This document shows positions 1-8,138 of a DNA stretch of 64,000 nt, piece after piece. A program made the translations under genes and the position numbers. The notes beneath the pieces were generated by a model. The model was given only the letters and a program-made list of their open reading frames with translations. It was not told where the DNA came from and ran no database searches. Within the stretch, counting starts at the first letter, position 1, and every line of letters begins with the position of its first letter. The DNA is from JAJDXO01 sp965221855 (GTDB taxonomy: Bacteria > Pseudomonadota > Alphaproteobacteria > Rhodospirillales > UBA2165), in assembly GCA_965221855.1 (NCBI GenBank), contig CBDCSV010000001.1, positions 248,001-312,000 on the forward strand, written 5' to 3'.

Positions 1-416
1 CCGCCGAACAGATGGGCGCAACCGGTGATGTCCAGCCATAAGCCGGCACCGAGGCTGCCCCCCATTGCGCCGCCGCCCCAGACGGGGTCGACGGCGGTCC
101 AGGGGGTGAAACGGGTGCAGGCCTCGGCCAGAAGGTCGAGGGCCTTGAGATCTTCGGCCGGCGCGGCGGGGTGGACGGCGAGCCCGGGATAAAGGGCGCG
201 GGCATCGGCCAACGGCTGACCCGGAACGATGCCCGCCGCTTCGGCTGCCGGATTGGCTGCCGCGATGCGGGTTCCGCCGTGAACCCGGGTCACCGTCGCG
301 AGGGGTGTCCCGGCGGATTTGGCATCCGCGGTTCTAGTGGACCCTGTCCGAGAGAGGACGCGGCTCAACCGGTCGGTCGCGAAGACCGGCAGCCAGAGCG
401 AGACCGCCCGTTTCAT
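1..416 (-). CDS. imuB: ImuB, Y-family polymerase-like mutagenesis protein (partial, cut by window edge)
   Basis: I translated this by hand from the ATG whose complement lies at 414-416. The first 138 residues are visible and the C-terminal part lies outside the window. The protein opens MKRAVSLWLPVFATDRLSR, the typical ImuB N-terminus (SLWLP..ATDRL). Later segments such as GGTRIAAANPAAEAAGI and GLWLDITGCAHLFGG match the Y-family palm and finger start. ImuB is a catalytically degenerate Y-family homologue that links ImuA and DnaE2 in SOS mutagenesis; whether its acidic catalytic residues are missing cannot be judged here. It starts inside the 3' end of imuA with an 83-bp overlap, so the two are one transcript. 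dnaE2 would be expected further downstream, outside the window. Confidence 0.88.
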   Translation of the reverse strand, partial: MKRAVSLWLPVFATDRLSRVLSRTGSTRTADAKSAGTPLATVTRVHGGTRIAAANPAAEAAGIVPGQPLADARALYPGLAVHPAAPAEDLKALDLLAEACTRFTPWTAVDPVWGGGAMGGSLGAGLWLDITGCAHLFG

Positions 417-1167
417 CACACCACTCCACTTCCCAGTTTCTTGGCCAGGCGCGGGTCTTTCCGAACGTGGTGGAAGCCGCATTCCGGTTGCCGTTTCCGG
501 CCTCGCCGAGCCGGCATCGTTGCAGTTCGAGGCTCCAACTCGGCGGGCTGAAGCCGGGGCCGTCGATTGGCGCGCCGGGCATTGCCGTGACCCGCCAGCG
601 GGTAAGCGCCGCGCCGGCGGGCGCATGGGGCGTGCCGGGCCGCAGCAACAGGCACATTACGCCGCTCTCTTCGGCGGCCAGCTGCAGCCGCCGGGCGGCA
701 ATGGGAGGGATTTTGTTGACCCGGCCGACCACGCCGATCAGGCCCGGCGTGCGCAAACCTTCCTCCAGGGCCCATAGAATGTCCGTATCGTTGGCGCCGT
801 GGACCAGGATCATGCGGTCGGGATCGAGGCCGAAAGCCGCGAGGCCTTGGGGATAGAGGGCCCGTTCGCGCTGACACCAAAGAACCGCGCCGTTCGCGCG
901 AATCCTGCCGAAACCCGCCATCAGGCCCGCGGCAAAGCCGATGGCCGCCGCATCGCCGGAGATTTCGTGGAGGCCATGGCCGGGGAGACCGTTCCAAGGC
1001 AGCGCCCGGTCGAGGGTCTCGTCGCCGAGGGAGAGGACGTGTTCCGCCGCAACCGCGGCGCGGCCTCGCTCAATGGCGCGAATTTGCGTTTTGAGGTCGT
1101 CAAGAACCGCGGAATTCGGGACTTGTCGGGGGTCTTCCTGGTGTACCCGTACCGCCTGGGATTGCAT
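334..1167 (-). CDS. imuA: ImuA, SOS mutagenesis cassette protein (RecA-like)
   Basis: This 277-residue protein is of the ImuA/SulA-like RecA-related family. Its order of segments fits ImuA: an N-terminal LDDLKTQIRAIE helix, the HVLSLGDETLDRALPWNGLPGHGLHEI loading motif, a central RecA-like core (FAAGLMAGFGRIR, GAVLWCQRERALYPQGL), and a C-terminal WEVEWCDETGGLALAAGLRDR segment. ImuA works with ImuB and DnaE2 in error-prone translesion synthesis after DNA damage. An SOS box lies 25 bp upstream of the chosen ATG. The 3' end overlaps imuB by 83 bp. Family assignment is strong; the exact start is less certain. Confidence 0.88.
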   Translation of the reverse strand: MQSQAVRVHQEDPRQVPNSAVLDDLKTQIRAIERGRAAVAAEHVLSLGDETLDRALPWNGLPGHGLHEISGDAAAIGFAAGLMAGFGRIRANGAVLWCQRERALYPQGLAAFGLDPDRMILVHGANDTDILWALEEGLRTPGLIGVVGRVNKIPPIAARRLQLAAEESGVMCLLLRPGTPHAPAGAALTRWRVTAMPGAPIDGPGFSPPSWSLELQRCRLGEAGNGNRNAASTTFGKTRAWPRNWEVEWCDETGGLALAAGLRDRPVEPRPLSDRVH

Positions 1168-1191
1168 GGCTTTTGCCTGTTCTCATTGAAT

Positions 1192-1206
1192 GTTCTCTTT
1201 TTGTTC
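1192..1206 (-). promoter_or_regulatory. SOS box (alphaproteobacterial LexA site) upstream of imuA
   Basis: GTTCTCTTTTTGTTC is an exact GTTC-N7-GTTC direct repeat, the LexA operator form known from alphaproteobacteria; read on the minus strand it is GAAC-N7-GAAC. It sits 25 bp before the imuA start. A further GTTC at 1179-1182 is spaced by 9, not 7, and is not counted. Confidence 0.85.
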
Positions 1207-1256
1207 TATTTTGGAACAAGGCCCGAGTCAACCGCCAATTTCACCAGCCGGACCGG

Positions 1257-2519
1257 CTACCGGAAACGTCGGAGAGAGAAATCCTGGAGATCGAGATCCG
1301 TGGGTGAGCCGGAAATCACGTCGGCAATGGCTTTGCCGGAACCCGCGCCAAGGGTCCAGCCCAATGTCCCATGCCCCGTATTGAGATACAGATTCCCGAG
1401 CGGCGTGGTTCCGATGAGCGGCAGGCCGTCCGGCGTCATGGGCCGAAGCCCCGTCCAGAAGGTGGCCTCGTCGAAATTGCCGGCCGACGGGAACTGATAG
1501 CGGGCCTTCTCCAGGATTGAACGGGCGCGTCTTTCATTGAGGCTGGTGTCGAACCCGGCAAACTCCGCCGTGCCCGCGACCCGCATCCGCTCGCCCAGCC
1601 GGCTGAAGACCAATTTGTTGTCCTCGTCGGTGATGCTCACCGACGGCGCGCCGTTGTGACCGCCGGTCGGCACCGTGACCGAATAGCCTTTGGTGGGATA
1701 GATGGGCAGTTTGATTCCAAAGGGCTTGACCAACCGAACCCCGTAGGCGGCCAGGGAGAGCACATAGGCATCGGCGGAAACGACCCCCTGGTTGGTGGCC
1801 GCGCCGGTCACCTGCCCGAGTTCGACGCCGAGTTGTTCGATCTCGACGCCGTAGCGGAAGTCGGCGCCTTGAGCCTCGCAGTAATCGGCAAGTTCGGTGC
1901 AAAACAGGTGAGCATCGCCGCTTTCATCGCCGGGCGAGTAGATGCCCCCGGCGAGTTCATCGCGCCGGGTCTCGAGAGCGGGTTCGATCTCGAGACAAGC
2001 GTCCACATCGAGGGTGCGCATCTCGCATCCGAGATCGATGATCTGCCGCGACGCCCTCGAAGCCGCGAGCAACTCGTCATTGTTCCTGAAGATCTGAAGA
2101 ATGCCCCCGCTCTGCTGGTGATATTGAATACCGGTCTCGTCCCGAATGACGGCGAGCAGAAACCGGCTGACCTGTGCGAGACGCAGGTTCTTCCGCTGAT
2201 TTCGTTCGAACGCCGTCTTGGAACAATTGGCGAGGAACTTGAGCCCCCAACTGAACAGCGCCGGGTCGAACCGGGGGTGCAGCAGCAGCGGTGCGTCCTG
2301 CCGGCCCACCCATTTGAGCAGCTGCCACGGTACGCCGGGCCCCGCCCAAGGAGCGGTATGGCTGACCGAAACCTGTCCGCCGTTGGCAAAACTGGTCTCG
2401 TTTCCGGCCACGGGCTGGCGGTCCAGCACCGTCACCCGATGACCGGCTTTCAGCAGAAAATAGGCGGTTGAGACGCCGACAACGCCGGCGCCCATGACGA
2501 GTACATGCACGGGTAACAT
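1257..2519 (-). CDS. dadA: D-amino-acid dehydrogenase small subunit-like FAD oxidoreductase
   Basis: The product is a 420-residue FAD-dependent oxidoreductase of the DadA type, which oxidises D-amino acids such as D-alanine and passes electrons to the respiratory chain. The N-terminal dinucleotide-binding loop is GAGVVG (residues 10-15), followed by AYFLLKAGHRVTVLDRQP and the DadA-typical NGGQVSVSHTAPWAGPG segment. The C-terminal FAD motif includes TGLRPMTPDGLPLIG and LNTGHGTLGWTLGAGSG. Length matches the family (about 410-430). It is transcribed away from the NAD(P)HX repair gene, sharing a short intergenic region (2520-2613). A related FAD amino-acid oxidase specificity is possible. Confidence 0.85.
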   Translation of the reverse strand: MLPVHVLVMGAGVVGVSTAYFLLKAGHRVTVLDRQPVAGNETSFANGGQVSVSHTAPWAGPGVPWQLLKWVGRQDAPLLLHPRFDPALFSWGLKFLANCSKTAFERNQRKNLRLAQVSRFLLAVIRDETGIQYHQQSGGILQIFRNNDELLAASRASRQIIDLGCEMRTLDVDACLEIEPALETRRDELAGGIYSPGDESGDAHLFCTELADYCEAQGADFRYGVEIEQLGVELGQVTGAATNQGVVSADAYVLSLAAYGVRLVKPFGIKLPIYPTKGYSVTVPTGGHNGAPSVSITDEDNKLVFSRLGERMRVAGTAEFAGFDTSLNERRARSILEKARYQFPSAGNFDEATFWTGLRPMTPDGLPLIGTTPLGNLYLNTGHGTLGWTLGAGSGKAIADVISGSPTDLDLQDFSLRRFR

Positions 2520-2613
2520 CCTGCCCAGGCTGGAATGGGCCTTTTATAGTCGTCGCAATGACTTCCTGCCAGCCCTCTCGGCGGCTATGCTCTGCCTCCC
2601 CGGGAGAGATGCC

Positions 2614-4077
2614 GTGAGCCGGAACGCAAATGAATATGTGCTCCTGACCGTCGAGGAGATGGGCCGGTCGGACCAACTCGCCGTCGAGGCGGGGGTTCCG
2701 AGCCTCGATCTCATGGAGCGGGCGGGACGCGGCGTCGCCGAGGCCGTCCGGCGCAATTATCGGCGGAAGCCGGTGCTCGTCCTGTGCGGTCCCGGCAATA
2801 ATGGCGGCGACGGATTCGTCGCGGCGCGGTATCTGAAATCGTGGGGTTGGCCCGTATCGCTCATGCTGCTGGGCGAGCATTCCAAACTCGAAGGGGATGC
2901 CTTGGCCAACGCGGACCGATGGGAAGGGGAGGTGGTGGCGCCCGATCCTTCGGCAATCGACGGGGACGCTGTCGTCATCGATGCTCTGTTCGGCGCCGGC
3001 CTGACGCGTCCTCTGGATGGCGATGCGTTGGCGCTCGTCGAAGCCGTCGAACGACAGCGCCCGGACTGCGTCGCCGTGGATGTGCCGAGCGGATTGGACG
3101 GCGACACGGGTATGCCCCTCGGAATCGCGCCCAGCGCCGGTCACACGGTGACGTTCTTCCGCCGCAAACCGGCGCACCTGCTGTTGCCGGGCCGCGGTCT
3201 CTGCGGCTCGGTGACGGTGATCGACATCGGAACGCCGGCCGGGGTACTGGATCAAATCGCGCCCAGGACGTTCGCCAACGATCCGGCGCTTTGGACGCGC
3301 TCACTGCCCCGGGCCGTGGCCGGCGTTCACAAATATTCCCGCGGCCACCTGGCGATCATCGGCGGCGGAGAAATGACCGGCGCGGCGCGGTTGGCGGCGC
3401 GCGGCGCACGGCGGGCGGGCGCCGGAATCGTCTCGCTGCTGTGTCCGCCGGAGGCCCGGTCCATCTATCTCCAGGGTGATCCCGGAAACCTCGTCTTTTC
3501 CTTCGAAGATGCGCCGGCGCTTTCGGATCTTCTTGGCCGCCGCCGGCGAAATGCCGTGCTCGTGGGGCCCGGGAACGGCGTTTCCGACTGGACCCGCGCC
3601 AACACCATTGCGGCGCTTCGCTCCGGTCATCCGTGCGTACTGGACGCGGATGCGCTGACGGCCTTCGAGGATGATCCCCGGCATCTGTTTTCCTGGATCA
3701 GGGGGCCGGTAGTGTTGACGCCTCATCCGGGCGAATTCGATCGGCTGTTCGGCATGGACGGTGACAGGTTGAACAAGGCGCGGGCCGCCGCCGTGAAATC
3801 CGGCGCCGTCGTCCTCCTGAAAGGCCCCGATACGGTGATCGCCCATCCCGATGGCAGGGCGGCGATCAATGAAAATGCGCCGCCCGAACTGGCCACCGCC
3901 GGATCGGGCGATGTGTTGGCGGGGATCATCGGGGGCTTGGCGGCAGCCGGTATGGAGTGCTTCGACGCCGCCTGCGCGGGCGCGTGGATTCACGGCGCCG
4001 CGGCCGCCCGGGTCGGGCCGGGGCTCATCGCCGAGGATCTGGCCGGCCATTTGCCCCACGTTTTGAGCGAACTTTAA
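2614..4077 (+). CDS. nnr: Bifunctional NAD(P)H-hydrate epimerase / ADP-dependent NAD(P)H-hydrate dehydratase
   Basis: The enzyme repairs hydrated NADH and NADPH: the N-terminal YjeF_N domain (about residues 10-210) epimerises NAD(P)HX and the C-terminal ribokinase-like domain (about 230-485) dehydrates it using ADP. Visible motifs are LCGPGNNGGDGFVAARYL in the epimerase, and TPHPGEFDRLF and ATAGSGDVLAGIIGGLAAAG in the dehydratase. I prefer the GTG at 2614 (487 residues), because GGGAGAG at 2602-2608 is well placed before it and the product then begins MSRNANEYVLLTVEEMGRSD, where family homology starts. The frame stays open back to 2494, but that would overlap divergent dadA. Confidence 0.93.
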   Translation: MSRNANEYVLLTVEEMGRSDQLAVEAGVPSLDLMERAGRGVAEAVRRNYRRKPVLVLCGPGNNGGDGFVAARYLKSWGWPVSLMLLGEHSKLEGDALANADRWEGEVVAPDPSAIDGDAVVIDALFGAGLTRPLDGDALALVEAVERQRPDCVAVDVPSGLDGDTGMPLGIAPSAGHTVTFFRRKPAHLLLPGRGLCGSVTVIDIGTPAGVLDQIAPRTFANDPALWTRSLPRAVAGVHKYSRGHLAIIGGGEMTGAARLAARGARRAGAGIVSLLCPPEARSIYLQGDPGNLVFSFEDAPALSDLLGRRRRNAVLVGPGNGVSDWTRANTIAALRSGHPCVLDADALTAFEDDPRHLFSWIRGPVVLTPHPGEFDRLFGMDGDRLNKARAAAVKSGAVVLLKGPDTVIAHPDGRAAINENAPPELATAGSGDVLAGIIGGLAAAGMECFDAACAGAWIHGAAAARVGPGLIAEDLAGHLPHVLSEL

Positions 4078-4133
4078 GTGGTTGAAAGACGACGTCATCG
4101 GATTGTTGAGCCGATCATGATAAGACTTGGGCC

Positions 4134-5555
4134 ATGAACGAACATCGAAATTCGGGCCTCTGGGACCGCGCCGTACGCAATTTGCGCGGTGCCTGGGACA
4201 AGATCGCCCGGGGCGACAGCGAGCTTCTGCCCACATCCCTGAGCCCCGAACTCAGCGATGCGGACCGGGTCAAACTGGTCGAACAAATGCAGGCCTGTTT
4301 GGACGGCCGGGGCGGCGAGGTGTCGGCGCGCGCCCGGGCGGCTGCATTGGGTCATGCCTATCTGGCGCTCAACGATCGGGGCCGGCGGCGGTTCATGGAA
4401 ACCATGGCCGACGAATTCGGACCCGAACGGGACGCGGTCGACGCTGCGGTCGAGGCCCTTCGCGGGGCCGCCGGCGATGAGGCGCGGCAGCTTGCGGAAA
4501 GGGATTTGAAGGCCGCGCTGGTTGCGCCTCGGGTCCGGCTCTTGACCCAATTCAACGGGCTGCCGGAGGGCGTGAAGTTTCTCGTCGACATGAGGGCCGA
4601 ATTGCTGACATACGCCCACGAATCGACGGCGCTGAAGGAGCTCGAGCAGGACCTGAAGTCGCTGCTGGCTTCCTGGTTCGACGTCGGGTTTCTCGAGCTT
4701 CGTCAGATCACCTGGCAGGCGCCGGCCGCATTGTTGGAGAAGCTCGCGGCCTACGAAGCGGTTCACGCGATTACCGGCTGGGAGGACTTGAAGCATCGCC
4801 TGGCTCCGGACCGGCGCTGTTTCGCCTTTTTCCATCCGAGGATGCCCGACGAGCCGCTGATTTTCGTTTGGGTGGCGCTGGTCGACGGCATTACCGGGAA
4901 CATCCAGGAGCTTCTCGATGCAAAGGCGCTTCTGGTCGACGCCGAGGCCGCCGATAGTGCGGTCTTTTACTCCATCTCCAATGCGCAGACCGGCCTCAGG
5001 GGCATCAATTTCGGCGACTTCCTGATCAAGAGGGTGGTGGACAGCCTGTGCCAGGAGCTTACTGCCTTGAAGAACTTCGCCACCCTTTCTCCGATCCCCG
5101 GATTCAGGAAGTGGCTGACCGAAACCGAGGAGGCCGAAGGGAGCCTTCTGACTGCCGCGGAAACCCAGTCACTCGAGGATGCGCTGGGTGATCAGGGACT
5201 GTCCGGACTGTCCAAAGTGCTGTCCGATCGCGGATGGAGGGACAACGAGACGCTGGTGGAAGCGGTCAAACAACCCTTGATGCGCCTCTGTGCGCATTAC
5301 CTGTTGGAGGAACGGCGTCCCGGCGGCACGACGCTCGATTCGGTCGCCCATTTCCACCTTTCCAACGGCGCCCGCATGGATCGCCTGAACTGGCTCGCCG
5401 ATACGTCCCGCAATGGGATCGCGCAATCGGCGGGGCTGATGATGAATTACAGGTATCGCCTCGGTGACATCGAGAAAAATCACGAAGCCTATCGGGGCGG
5501 CGGAGAGATTAAGGCCTCGTCCGCGGTGCGCGGATTGCTGAAGGCAAAAGACTGA
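4134..5555 (+). CDS. Malonyl-CoA decarboxylase
   Basis: The 473-residue product matches malonyl-CoA decarboxylase, which converts malonyl-CoA to acetyl-CoA and CO2. It has the N-terminal helical region (residues 1-170) and the C-terminal acetyltransferase-like catalytic domain with CFAFFHPRMPDEPLIFVWVA, SNAQTGLRGINFGDFLIKRV, FATLSPIPGFRKWL and a C-terminal HFHLSNGARMDRLNWLAD segment carrying a His conserved in the family. Length is normal for bacterial members. No matB (malonyl-CoA synthetase) or matC (transporter) lies beside it, so it stands alone here. It follows nnr by 56 bp on the same strand. Family assignment is confident; physiological role is inference. Confidence 0.92.
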   Translation: MNEHRNSGLWDRAVRNLRGAWDKIARGDSELLPTSLSPELSDADRVKLVEQMQACLDGRGGEVSARARAAALGHAYLALNDRGRRRFMETMADEFGPERDAVDAAVEALRGAAGDEARQLAERDLKAALVAPRVRLLTQFNGLPEGVKFLVDMRAELLTYAHESTALKELEQDLKSLLASWFDVGFLELRQITWQAPAALLEKLAAYEAVHAITGWEDLKHRLAPDRRCFAFFHPRMPDEPLIFVWVALVDGITGNIQELLDAKALLVDAEAADSAVFYSISNAQTGLRGINFGDFLIKRVVDSLCQELTALKNFATLSPIPGFRKWLTETEEAEGSLLTAAETQSLEDALGDQGLSGLSKVLSDRGWRDNETLVEAVKQPLMRLCAHYLLEERRPGGTTLDSVAHFHLSNGARMDRLNWLADTSRNGIAQSAGLMMNYRYRLGDIEKNHEAYRGGGEIKASSAVRGLLKAKD

Positions 5556-5615
5556 CGTTCCGGTTCGCAGGCGGTCGATTCTGCGTATTTCCGGTCATTT
5601 TTCGGCAGCGTTACA

Positions 5616-5643
5616 TTGACACGGGGCGGTATTTTCATATTGT
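5616..5643 (+). promoter_or_regulatory. Sigma-70-type promoter for tRNA-Leu (and probably tig)
   Basis: A perfect -35 TTGACA (5616-5621) and a -10 TATTGT (5638-5643) are separated by 16 bp. Transcription would begin around 5650, about 45 bp before the tRNA, and could continue into trigger factor 28 bp beyond it. Confidence 0.6.
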
Positions 5644-5695
5644 GGCGCGCTTCCGGCGCCGCTGGGTGTATCCGGGGGCGATCCGGCAACGTTTA

Positions 5696-5781
5696 GCGGC
5701 TGTGGCGGAATTGGTAGACGCGCCGGCTTTAGGTGCCGGTGGCCCTGGGCCGTGGGGGTTCAAGTCCCTCCAGCCGCACCA
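5696..5781 (+). tRNA. tRNA-Leu (anticodon UAG)
   Basis: An 86-nt class II tRNA. The acceptor arm GCGGCTG (5696-5702) pairs with CAGCCGC (5771-5777). The anticodon stem is CCGGC/GCCGG with loop TTTAGGT, giving anticodon UAG for CUA/CUN leucine codons. A long variable arm and a TTCAAGT T-loop follow. The 3' CCA is encoded (5779-5781). It lies directly upstream of trigger factor. Confidence 0.96.
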
Positions 5782-5809
5782 TGAATTCTATTCGAAGTGA
5801 GCAGACGAA

Positions 5810-7252
5810 ATGGAAGTGACGGAAACCACCAACGAAGGCCTCAAGCGGGAGTTCAAAATCGTCGTCCCGGCGGCCGACATCGAAGCCAAGATGAGTTCCA
5901 GGCTGGCCGAGATAGCTCAAACCGTCAGGATGCCGGGTTTCCGGCCCGGAAAGGTGCCGCCGAAACTGGTCCGCAAGACCTATGGCAAGGCGATTTTGGG
6001 TGAGGTGCTGGAACAGACCGTCAACGAATCGACCGAAGCGGCGATGACCGAACGCGGACTCCGGGCGGCGACCCAGCCGCAGGTCGACCTGGTGGGCGAA
6101 GTCGACGCCATCAAGGAGGGGTCCGACCTCGAATACACCCTTGCCTTCGAACAGTTTCCGGAAATCGAGGTCATGGATCTGACCTCGGTAAAGCTGGAGC
6201 GGCTGACGGTCCCGGCCGATGAGGCGCGGGTCGACGAAGCTCTCGACCAGCTGGCGCAGCACTTCAAGGAATCGAAACCCGTAGAGACCAAGCGAAAGGC
6301 TAAAACCGGCGATATCACGGTGATCGACTTTACCGGGACCATCGACGGCGAGGAGTTTCCCGGCGGCAAGGCCGAGGGCTACAGCCTGGAGCTCGGCTCC
6401 GGCGCTTTCATTCCCGGGTTTGAAGACCAGTTGGCGGGGGCTGCGGTCGGCGACCAGTTGGAAGTCGCCGTGACCTTCCCGGAGGATTACGCGGAGGAGT
6501 TGGCCGGCAAGGAAGCCAAATTCGCGGTCGAAGTGAAGGAACTCCGGGAGCCGTCTCCGGCCGAAATAAATGACGATCTGGCCAAGCGGCTCGGCGCCGA
6601 GAACATTGATGATCTGAAGGGCAAGCTCAAGGAAAATCAGGAATCCGAAAACAAGAATCTTGCCCGCATGCGGCTCAAGCGCGACCTGCTCGACATTCTC
6701 GACAATCAGCATGAATTCGAACTGCCCGAAACCATGATCGATGCCGAATTCGAGGGAATCTGGAATCAGTTCGAGCATCAGCGCGAGCACAACCCGGACC
6801 AGATGGACGAGGACGACAAGGGCAAGTCCGACGACGAACTGAAAGAGGGCTACCGCGACATCGCCGTCCGCCGGGTGCGCCTGGGTCTGTTGCTGTCGGA
6901 AATCGGCCGCCTCAACAACATCGAGGTCACGTCCGAGGAATTGAACCGCGCCATCGTCTCCGAGGCTCAGCGGCATCAAGGCCAGGAGAAAGAGGTGCTG
7001 GAGTTCTACAAAACCAATCCCCAGGCGGTGCAGGCCCTGCAGTCGCCGATCATGGAGGAAAAGGTCGTCGATTTCGTTCTCGAAATGGCCGACGTGAGTG
7101 ACCGCGAGGCGACCATGGAGGAGTTGATCGCAACTCCCGACGACGAAGCCGACGAGAAGGAAAAAACCGCGGCGGAGCCAAAGGAAAAGCCAAGGAAAAA
7201 GACCCGCTCAAAGTCCAAGGCTGCGGCCAAAAAGGACGACGCTGACGGCTAA
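5810..7252 (+). CDS. tig: Trigger factor (ribosome-associated chaperone, peptidyl-prolyl isomerase)
   Basis: The 480-residue protein has the three trigger-factor domains. The ribosome-binding N-domain (about 1-145) contains GFRPGKVPPKLVRKTYG, including the signature loop GFRPGKVP. The FKBP-type prolyl isomerase domain spans about 160-245 (DFTGTIDGEEFPGGKAEGYSL written across KTGDITVIDF and GAFIPGFEDQLAG). The C-terminal substrate-binding domain runs to about 430. It then ends in a charged, lysine-rich tail (residues about 440-480), which is common in alphaproteobacterial members. It works at the ribosome exit tunnel. The clpP and clpX genes follow, the usual proteostasis neighbourhood. Confidence 0.97.
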   Translation: MEVTETTNEGLKREFKIVVPAADIEAKMSSRLAEIAQTVRMPGFRPGKVPPKLVRKTYGKAILGEVLEQTVNESTEAAMTERGLRAATQPQVDLVGEVDAIKEGSDLEYTLAFEQFPEIEVMDLTSVKLERLTVPADEARVDEALDQLAQHFKESKPVETKRKAKTGDITVIDFTGTIDGEEFPGGKAEGYSLELGSGAFIPGFEDQLAGAAVGDQLEVAVTFPEDYAEELAGKEAKFAVEVKELREPSPAEINDDLAKRLGAENIDDLKGKLKENQESENKNLARMRLKRDLLDILDNQHEFELPETMIDAEFEGIWNQFEHQREHNPDQMDEDDKGKSDDELKEGYRDIAVRRVRLGLLLSEIGRLNNIEVTSEELNRAIVSEAQRHQGQEKEVLEFYKTNPQAVQALQSPIMEEKVVDFVLEMADVSDREATMEELIATPDDEADEKEKTAAEPKEKPRKKTRSKSKAAAKKDDADG

Positions 7253-7361
7253 GCCCGATCACGCTCGGACTTTCGGTCATTGCACAAACGCCGCGAAGCG
7301 TTAGATAGGTTAAGTACTTGGTAACCCAGGAATCCGATAATCAGTTGTAAGAAAGCCCGCC

Positions 7362-8039
7362 ATGCGAGATCCAATCGAAGACTACAACAACATGCTTGTG
7401 CCGATGGTCGTCGAGACGACGAACCGGGGGGAACGGGCCTATGACATATACTCCCGGCTGCTGAAGGAGCGGATCATCTTCGTGACCGGCGGCATCGAGG
7501 ACACCGTTTCGAGCCTTGTGTGCGCTCAATTGCTGTTCCTCGAGGCCGACAACCCGAACAAGGATATCGCCTTCTACATCAACTCGCCGGGGGGCGTGGT
7601 TACGTCGGGTTTGGCCATCTACGACACCATGCAATACATCCGTCCCGACGTCTCGACGGTGGTGATCGGCCAAGCCGCGTCCATGGGCTCGCTATTGCTG
7701 GCGGCGGGCGTTCCCGGCAAGCGATTCGCGCTTCCGAACTCCCGTATCATGGTCCATCAGCCTTCGGGCGGCGTTCAGGGCCAGGCGACGGACATTGAAA
7801 TTCAGGCCAAGGAGATACTTGCCCTTCGCGCCCGGCTTAACGATATCTATGCAAGGCACACGGGCCAGGACCTCGAATTCATTGAGGAAGCGATGGACCG
7901 GGACAAGTTCCTTACGCCCGAGGAAGCCAAGGAATTCGGCCTGATTGACGAAGTCGTCGAGAACCGGCCCAAGCTCGATGACGACGGCGATGAGGGGAAT
8001 AGCGGCGCGGACAGCGATACCGAGACCGACGATAACTAG
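7362..8039 (+). CDS. clpP: ATP-dependent Clp protease proteolytic subunit
   Basis: ClpP is the serine peptidase that forms the tetradecameric chamber used by ClpX or ClpA. The catalytic serine lies in GQAASMGSLLLAAG and the histidine in RIMVHQPSGG. The start MRDPIEDYNNMLVPMVVE follows the usual ClpP beginning. At 225 residues it is longer than most ClpPs (about 195-210) because of an acidic tail after DEVVENRPK (about 25 residues rich in Asp, Glu, Gly and Ser). clpX follows 99 bp downstream, separated by a hairpin with a short T-run. Confidence 0.97.
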   Translation: MRDPIEDYNNMLVPMVVETTNRGERAYDIYSRLLKERIIFVTGGIEDTVSSLVCAQLLFLEADNPNKDIAFYINSPGGVVTSGLAIYDTMQYIRPDVSTVVIGQAASMGSLLLAAGVPGKRFALPNSRIMVHQPSGGVQGQATDIEIQAKEILALRARLNDIYARHTGQDLEFIEEAMDRDKFLTPEEAKEFGLIDEVVENRPKLDDDGDEGNSGADSDTETDDN

Positions 8040-8043
8040 GGAT

Positions 8044-8067
8044 CGCCCGGTCGGGCGGCGCCTTTTT
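8044..8067 (+). terminator. Possible weak terminator or attenuating hairpin between clpP and clpX
   Basis: CGCCCG (8044-8049) and CGGGCG (8052-8057) form a GC-rich hairpin with a 2-nt loop. TTTTT follows at 8063-8067, with 5 nt between stem and T-run. This imperfect layout suggests partial termination at most. Confidence 0.4.
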
Positions 8068-8138
8068 GTGATTGTCTCGGTTGAGAACGTCTGCCTAACA
8101 TACGTGCACATGGGCACGGCTATGGTTTCGGAGAGCCA

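Noticed and set aside
1179..1195. Second SOS box next to the first
   Set aside because: The GTTC motifs at 1179 and 1192 are separated by 9 rather than 7 bases.
7253..7361. Defined promoter before clpP
   Set aside because: GATAAT-like sequence is visible near 7336, but no -35 lies at acceptable spacing, so I did not list it.
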